A stretch of DNA of 64,000 nucleotides from Aureliella helgolandensis (GTDB lineage: Bacteria; Planctomycetota; Planctomycetia; Pirellulales; Pirellulaceae), in the NCBI RefSeq assembly GCF_007752135.1, contig NZ_CP036298.1, positions 2,480,001-2,544,000 of the forward strand, in the 5' to 3' direction. The translations under genes and the position numbers were made by a program. Shown here one piece after another: positions 54,052 to 62,747 of this stretch (the stretch's first letter is position 1; every line of letters starts with the position of its first letter). The notes under the pieces are model-generated. The model ran no database searches and was not told where the DNA came from. It worked only from the letters and a program-made list of their open reading frames with translations.

Positions 54052-54541
54052 ATCACACCGTTTTTTTACTTCAGCGTCGTGGCTGAGTAACCATAGCAGG
54101 GCAAGCGCATTGGACTCCCAACGCATGCACGTAAATTCGGAAGCCGCGGAAGCGTAGCCCACGCAGAACGGGAAGGAGGCCCTGAGGTCATCCACGAGCG
54201 AAAGCAATTCGCAAAGTGTCATTGAGTTTTAGGGATCTAGCGATTGTTCCAGCAAACTGGGCTCCTCGCGCTCGGCAGTCGGAGTGGATAGGCAAGGGGG
54301 GGCGGGGCTGGTTGGAGCTACCGCGTCTGCCGCGAGCACACCCAGAACCGTACGCGTCAGCCCGAATGGGTGTTCTCGATGAAGCTGTAATGCATACGAT
54401 CGTTAAGTAACTCAGCCAATAGTCGAGAAATAGGCAGTCGAGTGGAGACACTTGTCATTTTTGTGTTCTAGAGTTTTGGGTGTTGAATTTTCGCGCCATC
54501 ATCATCGCCCAAAACGATGGTTCGTAGTTTGAAAGTAAGTC
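54052..54541. other. Divergent promoter region of the AAA/kinase pair and the FHA-EAL gene
   Basis: About 490 bp between two divergent genes. The AAA frame is open to 54222 but lacks domain-like sequence there. Both promoters should be located here. No palindrome or repeat stood out. Confidence 0.4.
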
Positions 54542-55678
54542 ATGGACTCAAATCATTGCCCCACAACCATTGAGAGTGCTTTGCAGGAAACTGCTGAGGT
54601 CTCCCAAGCTGGAGTTACGTGGACGCTCGTCCGCGGCACGGACGGGGCAGATGAGCAGCACATCCAAGTCGTGCCACCCTTTCCATTTTCGATTGGTCGA
54701 CGCCCTGGATGTTCACTGCAGCTCAATTACAAGACAATTTCGGGAACGCACGCAGAACTGAGACTCGAAGGCGAGCAGCTGTGGGTGTCCGATCTGAATA
54801 GTACCAATGGTACCTATGTAAATGGGCGGCGGATTAACGCCCGTGTCCCACTCCGCGAAGAGGATTTGCTGCAATTCGCTGACATGGCATTCCGAGTTCG
54901 AAGCGAGAGTCGTCAGAACACCTGTTTGACGATGGCTGAGGATGTGTGCGATCAAGCATTGGCTTTAGTGCAATTTGATCGCTTGATGGAAAATCGACTG
55001 GTCACCCCCTACTTTCAACCAATTGTTGATATGGCTACGGGGGCATTTCGTGGATACGAGATACTTGCCCGCAGCCGATTGTTTGGGCTCGAGTCATGCT
55101 CAGCCATGTTTGATGCAGCCGCCAGATTGAACATGGAAGTCGAATTGAGTCGCATGTTGCGTTGGGAGGGAGTACGGGAGGGGTTGAACCTGAACGGAAA
55201 CGCGACCCTGTTTGTCAATACGCACCCACTTGAGATTCGACGTGAGGGATTGATTGCGTCTATGGGAGCAGCTCGACAACTGTCCCAAGATGTTCCGATT
55301 ATTCTTGAAGTGCATGAGGCAGCCATTACTGATCCGCGTGAAATGCAATTGCTGCGTTCACAGCTCAAGGAGCTCAATATCGGCCTCGCCTACGACGATT
55401 TTGGAGCTGGGCAGACTCGACTTTCAGAACTAGTCGAAGCTCCGCCGGATTACCTCAAGTTCGATATTTCTCTGATTCACGAGATTGATAGAGCAACTCC
55501 AGAGCGGCAGAAGATGCTCGCGTCCCTGGTCCAAATCGTACTGGAGCTGGGGGTCAACCCGTTGGCCGAAGGTGTCGAGACTGAGGCCGAAGCAGAGGTT
55601 TGTCGCAATATGGGGTTCTTAACTGCACAAGGCTTCTATTTTGGTCGTCCGGCACCCGTTCGTGACTATCAGCTGTAG
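54542..55678 (+). CDS. FHA domain fused to EAL c-di-GMP phosphodiesterase
   Basis: A 378-residue protein. The FHA domain (about 28-118) shows the phosphothreonine-binding positions SIGRRPGC (50-57), ISGTHAE (66-72) and NSTNGTYVNG (86-95). The EAL domain (about 140-378) begins with RGYEILARSR, an E-I-L variant of EAL, and retains FVNTHP, ILEVHE, YDDFGAG, LKFDISLI and EGVET, so all core catalytic residues (Glu, Asn, Glu, Asp-Asp, Lys, Glu) are present and activity is expected. This is a cytoplasmic enzyme that would degrade cyclic di-GMP under phosphorylation-dependent control. It is divergent from the AAA/kinase-tubulin genes; the kinase is the obvious candidate to supply the phosphothreonine. 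Confidence 0.87.
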   Translation: MDSNHCPTTIESALQETAEVSQAGVTWTLVRGTDGADEQHIQVVPPFPFSIGRRPGCSLQLNYKTISGTHAELRLEGEQLWVSDLNSTNGTYVNGRRINARVPLREEDLLQFADMAFRVRSESRQNTCLTMAEDVCDQALALVQFDRLMENRLVTPYFQPIVDMATGAFRGYEILARSRLFGLESCSAMFDAAARLNMEVELSRMLRWEGVREGLNLNGNATLFVNTHPLEIRREGLIASMGAARQLSQDVPIILEVHEAAITDPREMQLLRSQLKELNIGLAYDDFGAGQTRLSELVEAPPDYLKFDISLIHEIDRATPERQKMLASLVQIVLELGVNPLAEGVETEAEAEVCRNMGFLTAQGFYFGRPAPVRDYQL

Positions 55679-55775
55679 TAATTCGACTCAAATTCTGCCT
55701 GCCAGCTCTCCGGCAACGCGTTCCGAGACTGCGATGATTGCAGTTAAGCGGTAGATGGCGAGGGACACGTGTTGG

Positions 55776-58700
55776 CTAACCGCGCGAGGCCGATTGCTGT
55801 CGGCGACGCCTATCGGAAAAATGGGCGACGAACAGCACCGCGGCTGTGGAAAGCAAAACCATGCTTGGCCAATAGATGGGCAACAGCAGCCCCGTGATCA
55901 GGCCGAGTTGGCACCAATACAGGTAGGGATGGGCTGAGAGCAATTCGGCATACCATGGGGTGAATTTGCGAAAAAGAAATCCGGCTAGTACTGCTACCGC
56001 TAGAATAAGGAAGGCAGCGACAAACCGCGGTGTGGCTGATACGAAATCCTCTTGCGATTCGACCACGATTTGCTGGCCGCTGTGGATTCGCGTCAAATCC
56101 GAGCGTGCGACCAGCCATTCGTTTCCGTCTAGTTGGGGAATCGGAATCGTATTCTGGGCGGAAAACTCAGGGAGGGCCGACTGTGGTGGACTTTGACTGG
56201 CTATGTCGCTCGCACCCAAGAACTCGCACGTCGCTGTCCAAAAATCTTCAACTGTGAGCGGAGTCTGCGACTCATCTCTGCGAATGGCAGGTGAGCTGGG
56301 GGCTAGCTCTGGTAGCAAAAGCTTACCGCTGATTCCAACGGTGCTGGGATGCCAACTCAACAACCAGGCTTCCATTTCGGTGTTCGAGAGTCGGCTGACA
56401 TTTGCGGTCGCCAGCACAATGACCTCTGCCCAACGCTCCGCATTCTCCAATTGAATTTGCGGACTTGCCAACTCCGCTTCTGTCGGAGAATTGTCTTCGC
56501 TGTCCGTTCCTGAATCGAGGGAAGCGGTGGGGGGCGTCAGCCGACCCGTTGGGGTTCCCGAGCCGGAGGTTGCTGCCAGCTCTGCACCTAGAGAGGCTCT
56601 CCCGTCGCTGCTGGTAAAATGCTCGGGAACTAGGCGTAAGCGAGATTCCTGCAACTGATCCAAAATGGAAATTTCGTCAGTTGCTTGGAGCGCGTTGGGG
56701 AATGTTGGTAGCTGGATTGCGAGAGCGCCAGTATCCTGCTTTTCCCACTGCAATAAGACTCTGAGATTCATCGGCAGATAATTGGGTTGCAACAACACGT
56801 TCACACTGCCATCCTTGCGAGCTTGCCATGTCGCCGGTTGGACTCCGTTTTCGATGCCGATGATGCGACAGGCATCGGGAAGAGCAATGGTGAGATTCAC
56901 CTGACCATTGGGGGCGATCCAGTACTGGGTGTATCCCGAAATTACACCGCTGGTTTCCGAGGCGAGCGTGACACGCTGAAACAGAATCTCAGCTTGCTTT
57001 TTTGATTTGCCCTCGGAACGCCAGACCGCTAGAGTCTGGTTGCGACTGAAATTAAAGCAAAAGTAATTGCTCCAATCCTCATTGTTTAGATTGGTCGATT
57101 GCTGATCCGAAATCGGAGCTCCTAGCCTAGTCCATCGCACTGATTGACCATCGAGCTGCTTAGGCAGGGCGACCACGGTTGAATTCACCCCTTCATTTAA
57201 AACGCGAATGCTAGGAATCGAAATGGATTGCCCCGCTGGTGAATCCTGGAGGGGAAACTGCAATTGTAGTTCGACCACTCCGTCGACTGGATTCGGTGGC
57301 ACGACGCATAGGTTTAGTCGAGAGGGATCGCCGGTAGGGATTAGGCGACGCGTCAATTTGCCAATTTCAAGAGAGTCACGAATGGCAAGTGGTATTTCAA
57401 AGCTTGCGATATCCAATGGAGATTGCAGTTGTTCCCACCGTATCTCGAATCGACAATTCCAACCGGAAGGGCCTCGATCGAGGAATAGTGTAGAGCTGGG
57501 ATTCGCATCTCTAGTCTGTTTTGTTAATTGGTATTCAATCGGTAGTTGGGCCTGACGGTAATCCCCGCCCAATTCCGCATCGCCTACCAAGGCTTCTAAG
57601 TTTTCAAGCAGCTCGGCACTTCGGACATTACTTGGTTCCCAAGCAATGTCGGCATTAGAGTCGTCAAACAATTCGCATTCCATGCCAGCCGCGCGCATCA
57701 GGCGATAGCTTGAGCTCTCAGCCTCGACTTCCTCCATGGTGATTCTGGGCAGGGGGTGGCGAGAACCGGTTTGGGCCGTTGCAGTTAGGTCCAGTTCCAC
57801 GATCTCGATAGCCGCGGCAGTCTGTTGCGCGGACACCAAGAGAATGTTCGAGTCCCGTTCGACTCCAAGCGTGTAAGTTGCCGGATTCCCATCGATAACG
57901 ACTCGGGTAGGATGCATGTTCTTAGGCAGCCGCAAACGAATTGGCACTCGCGTAGATCTCGCTTGCTTAAACTGGGCTCGGTAGTTCATGCGAACGTTGG
58001 ACGCGGCCAAATGAACTCTCGTCACCTCATTGACAATTACTTCGGAAGCCTCTGACAACCTGCGTATGCTGGTGGCAATGGCTCCATCACTCACGATATA
58101 GAGCGTGGGAGATAGGGTGGATAGACTCAAGCCACCCCAGCTGACTTGCTGTTGATCCGCAGCACGCTGCCAGAAATCGATGTCTTCCAGTCGCCACCGA
58201 GCGTTGGGCTCGCTGGACCAACCCAAAGTACGTTTGGGTTGGGTCATTCCCTGCAGGGTCAGAAACGGCAGCTTGAGTGAGCTAGATAGGTTGGCGTTCT
58301 TAGGGAGCATCAAGACCCGAATGACTCGGGAAGTGTTGGAGGCTGTTTCTGCACGCAACCGCATGGAGTAGCTCTTCTGACTGCCCATCGAAGTCAAAGC
58401 TTCGCCCGTCAATTCACCGTCGCCCCAACTAGCGCCGACCGGTTCCCAGCCCGCATCACAGAGTATTCGAAATTCGTTGGGGAAGCTCTCGTCTTCTGGG
58501 AGCTGTAGTTGGCACGCAGCAATCACTTGGCTACCGGTGGAATGAATCCAGGTAGCAGCCGTGAAAGTGGCGGTCGGGCCCACAAAGGAACTAGCGGCAT
58601 TTTCCGCTGGCCAGGCGATGTCAATTTCATCAATCGCTCCAAGTTTGGCGAACAAACTGGACATTGATTTCTGAACTTGCCCAATGGACTCGACATCAAA

Positions 58701-61700
58701 ATTCTGCTGGTTGTCGGACAGGAGACGAAGCGTGGCATTCGGTAGCGGAGGTATGGAGAATTTGACGTGCAGTTTGTCCTGGATCAAGGTCGGTTCAATA
58801 TCGTCGAACCTCAGCTGCAATTGGATGGTGCCTGCGGCTAGCGGACGGTAGAAGACGGAATTGGTCTCCGCATCCTGCGAGATGCGGCCTCCTAGCGCCA
58901 ATTCCTGTCCGCCAACTTGGCTGCCCACGAGACGCAGCGGAGAAGCGGCCAGAGGTAGTTCAAAATCGGCGTTGGTGTGGTGGAAACGCAATTGGAGGGT
59001 CAGGCTAATTTCCTGAGCGCGGTACGTACCAGACAAGCTGTGCCGAATCCGCATTTTGTACTCTGCAGATAGCACTTGAGGGGGTAACCCTTGGGTACCG
59101 CTGGACGACGGGTTCTGCAGCAACTGAAGGAGTTTTGTAGGCGCGTAAATGTAGCTTCCCGCCACCTCGTTCTTGCTGTCGACGGGGATAAGGACACCGT
59201 AGATAGTTGGGCTTTCTTCGGAATTGGAGCTGGAAGTCGTGGTTCGTTCCGGAACGCCTTGCGCCCCGACATTGGCGATTGGAAAAGTTGCCAGGATCAA
59301 GAGTGCTGGCAGCGTCCCTCGAAGCAGACGGGACCCGCTGCGCACGCCATTTGAAGCTTGGCTACAAAGGTTTAGAACGGGAGCGACGAGCTGAAGCAGC
59401 GCGGCGGCCAATGTGGCCAATAGCAGAATTTGCGCTACGGGGAGTAACCAACTGGGAACGGCAACAACGAAAGCGGCGCTGAGCATGATGGCATACCAGC
59501 CAATCAGTGGATGTCGCTTGCTGACGATCCTCAGGAGAGATGTGCAAAGTAGGACGCTGGCCAAGACCATGGTTGCAAAGGCAGTTCGATGGACAATCCA
59601 AACTCTTGCGACGGCTGGCGTAATCGGGCCGCTGCTGACATCAGGTTGTTCTACCAGGAGTGGCATCGAAGTCCACCCCGATGAAAAAGGGGCATCACTG
59701 GGACGTGTTTCTTGGAGCTGGCTGGGAGCTAACCAATGCCACAGATTGCTGGTCTTCAGTCGGTCGATAAGTCGAATTGTGACTTGGGATTGACGTAGTA
59801 GGGTTAGTGGAATGTGTGACGGAGAAATCATCACGCGTGCCCGACTGCTCAGCGTGGGCACCGAAACTTGAGGAATTGGCAGGGCTGCGTTTTCGAGCCA
59901 TGACAATGGATCGGACTTACTGGTGCAGCGGAGAGTTACCGTCGATTGGCCTGCGGGCAGTTTGATGGTGAGTGTCTTGAATTGCTCCGTCTTACTAGTC
60001 GAGGGGGCCATTTCAATGATTTGCTCATCGACTTTAACGTTGTCGACTCGCCAATCCTTGGGCAAGCAGATGTCGCATGAGGAATCGGCTATGGACTCCA
60101 TCGTCCAGCTGATTTCATGCAAACGCGAGCCGTCGTCTCGTATGGTATGTTCGACGAATTGCTGCCAAGCCCAGAGGCGAGAGTTGGTCGATTGAGGGAC
60201 CATCTCGAATTCCAGCCACTGACTACTGCTGGTGTCCAGTCTGGCTGCAATGGAGTTCTTCGCCTGTTTTTGGCTCATGCTTTCAATCGCTTGAACGATG
60301 TCATCGTCCGAGCAACACAAGCCTGTCGACAGCAATTCAATACTCTGCTCATTGGACGGAGCGGCAAACTGCTTCGGCAAAATCAGCAGGGAACCACTCG
60401 ACGCGGCCCGGGGAACATTGACTATGGGAACTCGCAAAGTTTGTGCGGATAGGGGCCGAGTGCCCAAGACCGCTTGCAACTTGAAAGCCTCCTGCATGCT
60501 TTGCGGTAGCTTCAACTCGATCGATACGTCTCTATTGCCTAAGGTCTCCTGCCGAACCGCGGTGATGGGACTGGGACTGGAGTTTCCATCATCGGAAATG
60601 AAATGCCACTCAAGGAGATCCGCATCGGTCTCAGGTGGAAAGTTCAGCTGAAGGCTGTCAACGGCGCCCGACATGGGCTGGCATTGAATCCACACATCGG
60701 TCTGCCAATGTTGGTTGGTAGCATGGACGATGGTCGTCACGTTGGAGACGAAAGTGCCTCCAGACGCGACCATCTGGATGGATGGCATTGCTCCCTGAGG
60801 TGCATGGAAGAGCCAGACATTGCCCGCCTGGGGCAGTAGTTCTCGCTGCCAGTCAGGCAGGTTGCTTGGCTGTATTTGGTAAGGTACCAAAGTAGCCGTG
60901 GGACGAACTTCGAACGGCCCCAGTGCATCGACAGCGTAGTTGTCAACTTGGAATGCATCGGGAAGGGTGACAATGCTATCTGCGATCAATTTAAATTGTT
61001 CGGATTCCTGAGATCTCGGACTGTGTGCGATCGCTTCGATCTCAAAGCTAACGTTTTGTGGAGTTCCATCCCAGTCCGCAGTAATTAAGGCATCGGCAGT
61101 ATCAACTGAGTCGCCTAGCTCTACACGCAGATTGGCTTCGCTTGCCTGAACGACTCGCACGCTATCCACGAACCAACCGTCGCCAACACGCATCTTGAGT
61201 TCATTGACCGTGGGGGATTTTCCGGTGATCCTTAAACGGCAACTGGCAGACAACCATTCGGCTTGAATCGAGAATCGTGTTAGTCCATAGACTTGCCATT
61301 GACGGGTTTGTTGGGCGATGTGTGCTGTGATCGCTGGTGATGTATTCAACCACCGTGCAGTCCACACGGGGCGAGTGTTGTCCGATGGGGAGTTGGTCGA
61401 CTCCACAATGCTGTCTGCGGCATCCAGTCGGGTGACTAGCAGGTTGTCTAGAGCTTGAACCGTTGTTGTTCCATTGATCGTAGCAGCTTGGGATAGTTGG
61501 ATTTGCGGCAACACAGTTGGAGAGGCTGTGGACGGTCCATGCTCACCCGCCGGAAGATTGTCTGTGCTGGTTTGCGGCGGTGCAAGAAAGTCTTCCTCCG
61601 CTAAGGCTTGTACGATCAGGCTGCGGCGTGGCAAAGATTCTGTGTCGGTTTCCAACTCAATCAAAAAATCGGTGGTGCTCGGAGTGGGGACAATTCGCCA

Positions 61701-62747
61701 TTCGACCGGTTGCGCATCCAACGTCAGATTGCGTATTTTGAGACGTTGATCAACCAGCAATTGCAAGGGAGTGCTGTCATCGTTGGGCTCTAGCTCAAAC
61801 TGGGTCGTCAACTCCAGGAGGTTCCTCCGCAGTTGGTAGTCGGCGCGAGTTGAACGGACCACATGCTTGAGACCGAAAGTGTTGGTGACGGCAGCGTCTG
61901 CGATCACCAGTTCAAACTTGGCAACTGCCGAACAATAGACGGTCCACCATTGAAGAGGGGCTCCCCCTGAGGACATGGGGAGCGTGTCGTCGTTCCAGTA
62001 GTCTGGAAGCTGCTGTTCGGGGGTGGGAGTCAATTCAACGACAACATCTGGACTCGACGGCTGTAAATGCGCCGGAAGCGCAAGAAGCAATCGGCCGCGA
62101 GTGGCGGCTGGTAGGTCCAGTGCAAAAGTTCGCGTTGAACCGACGGTTTTTCCTCTAGCGGTGAAGCCAAACCAGTAGACTGGGGTCTCACTTTGGTAGG
62201 GGATGTAGAGGTTGCCCGCAACATCGCAGCTTAGAAAATCAACCAGCTGGCGTTGTGTGGGGTCGAGCTGACGGGCATTTCCCAATGCTAAGGAAGTCGG
62301 CCCTAACTGGATCGGCTGGCTCTCCTCAATTCCATTGGTAACCCAGGCCGATTTCTCGGAGACCAAGCGATCTCCTTCGAGGACAACCACATAGCTCGCA
62401 TCCGATATGCCGCTACCCTCCAGGCTGAATGCACGACGACGCTGGGCCTCTTCGGCTAACAATTCGTCGAGCAATTCAATCTTGATCGGGGAGTAATCAT
62501 CGGTAGCAAGTTTAAGAATTAGATCGGGGTCGTCCTCGAGATAGACGCGCATTACATCCCAACCGGCCGGAGGAGCAGCGGGCAGGAGGGAGGGCGCAAG
62601 GCTGACGAACTGAAACAGGAGGCAAGCGACCCAAAACACGACTCGGACGGGGAGCGAGAAAACGCTAGGCCCAGCCAGTTGGCATTGCGGCGGAGATGGA
62701 CGCTTGATCTCCACGGCGATGTAGGGCTTAAGTGGACCGTACGGCAT
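55776..62747 (-). CDS. Giant secreted/membrane protein, 2323 residues, unknown family
   Basis: A protein of unknown function. An N-terminal hydrophobic segment (about 33-57, VRVVFWVACLLFQFVSLAP) is a signal or anchor. Two long beta-rich halves (about 60-1040 and 1165-2240) are each followed by hydrophobic helices: about 1045-1130 (TAFATMVLASVLLCTSLLRIV, IMLSAAFVVAVPSWLLP) and about 2240-2323 (FVAAFLILAVAVLAGFLF). A second signal-like stretch (LRGTLPALLILATFPIANVGAQG, about 1142-1165) lies between halves, so the gene looks like a fusion of two related units. A Ser/Thr/Pro-rich spacer occurs near 2030-2060. The ATG (62745-62747) follows the TAG of the upstream gene with no spacing. No enzyme motif seen. 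Confidence 0.62.
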   Translation of the reverse strand: MPYGPLKPYIAVEIKRPSPPQCQLAGPSVFSLPVRVVFWVACLLFQFVSLAPSLLPAAPPAGWDVMRVYLEDDPDLILKLATDDYSPIKIELLDELLAEEAQRRRAFSLEGSGISDASYVVVLEGDRLVSEKSAWVTNGIEESQPIQLGPTSLALGNARQLDPTQRQLVDFLSCDVAGNLYIPYQSETPVYWFGFTARGKTVGSTRTFALDLPAATRGRLLLALPAHLQPSSPDVVVELTPTPEQQLPDYWNDDTLPMSSGGAPLQWWTVYCSAVAKFELVIADAAVTNTFGLKHVVRSTRADYQLRRNLLELTTQFELEPNDDSTPLQLLVDQRLKIRNLTLDAQPVEWRIVPTPSTTDFLIELETDTESLPRRSLIVQALAEEDFLAPPQTSTDNLPAGEHGPSTASPTVLPQIQLSQAATINGTTTVQALDNLLVTRLDAADSIVESTNSPSDNTRPVWTARWLNTSPAITAHIAQQTRQWQVYGLTRFSIQAEWLSASCRLRITGKSPTVNELKMRVGDGWFVDSVRVVQASEANLRVELGDSVDTADALITADWDGTPQNVSFEIEAIAHSPRSQESEQFKLIADSIVTLPDAFQVDNYAVDALGPFEVRPTATLVPYQIQPSNLPDWQRELLPQAGNVWLFHAPQGAMPSIQMVASGGTFVSNVTTIVHATNQHWQTDVWIQCQPMSGAVDSLQLNFPPETDADLLEWHFISDDGNSSPSPITAVRQETLGNRDVSIELKLPQSMQEAFKLQAVLGTRPLSAQTLRVPIVNVPRAASSGSLLILPKQFAAPSNEQSIELLSTGLCCSDDDIVQAIESMSQKQAKNSIAARLDTSSSQWLEFEMVPQSTNSRLWAWQQFVEHTIRDDGSRLHEISWTMESIADSSCDICLPKDWRVDNVKVDEQIIEMAPSTSKTEQFKTLTIKLPAGQSTVTLRCTSKSDPLSWLENAALPIPQVSVPTLSSRARVMISPSHIPLTLLRQSQVTIRLIDRLKTSNLWHWLAPSQLQETRPSDAPFSSGWTSMPLLVEQPDVSSGPITPAVARVWIVHRTAFATMVLASVLLCTSLLRIVSKRHPLIGWYAIMLSAAFVVAVPSWLLPVAQILLLATLAAALLQLVAPVLNLCSQASNGVRSGSRLLRGTLPALLILATFPIANVGAQGVPERTTTSSSNSEESPTIYGVLIPVDSKNEVAGSYIYAPTKLLQLLQNPSSSGTQGLPPQVLSAEYKMRIRHSLSGTYRAQEISLTLQLRFHHTNADFELPLAASPLRLVGSQVGGQELALGGRISQDAETNSVFYRPLAAGTIQLQLRFDDIEPTLIQDKLHVKFSIPPLPNATLRLLSDNQQNFDVESIGQVQKSMSSLFAKLGAIDEIDIAWPAENAASSFVGPTATFTAATWIHSTGSQVIAACQLQLPEDESFPNEFRILCDAGWEPVGASWGDGELTGEALTSMGSQKSYSMRLRAETASNTSRVIRVLMLPKNANLSSSLKLPFLTLQGMTQPKRTLGWSSEPNARWRLEDIDFWQRAADQQQVSWGGLSLSTLSPTLYIVSDGAIATSIRRLSEASEVIVNEVTRVHLAASNVRMNYRAQFKQARSTRVPIRLRLPKNMHPTRVVIDGNPATYTLGVERDSNILLVSAQQTAAAIEIVELDLTATAQTGSRHPLPRITMEEVEAESSSYRLMRAAGMECELFDDSNADIAWEPSNVRSAELLENLEALVGDAELGGDYRQAQLPIEYQLTKQTRDANPSSTLFLDRGPSGWNCRFEIRWEQLQSPLDIASFEIPLAIRDSLEIGKLTRRLIPTGDPSRLNLCVVPPNPVDGVVELQLQFPLQDSPAGQSISIPSIRVLNEGVNSTVVALPKQLDGQSVRWTRLGAPISDQQSTNLNNEDWSNYFCFNFSRNQTLAVWRSEGKSKKQAEILFQRVTLASETSGVISGYTQYWIAPNGQVNLTIALPDACRIIGIENGVQPATWQARKDGSVNVLLQPNYLPMNLRVLLQWEKQDTGALAIQLPTFPNALQATDEISILDQLQESRLRLVPEHFTSSDGRASLGAELAATSGSGTPTGRLTPPTASLDSGTDSEDNSPTEAELASPQIQLENAERWAEVIVLATANVSRLSNTEMEAWLLSWHPSTVGISGKLLLPELAPSSPAIRRDESQTPLTVEDFWTATCEFLGASDIASQSPPQSALPEFSAQNTIPIPQLDGNEWLVARSDLTRIHSGQQIVVESQEDFVSATPRFVAAFLILAVAVLAGFLFRKFTPWYAELLSAHPYLYWCQLGLITGLLLPIYWPSMVLLSTAAVLFVAHFSDRRRRQQSASRG

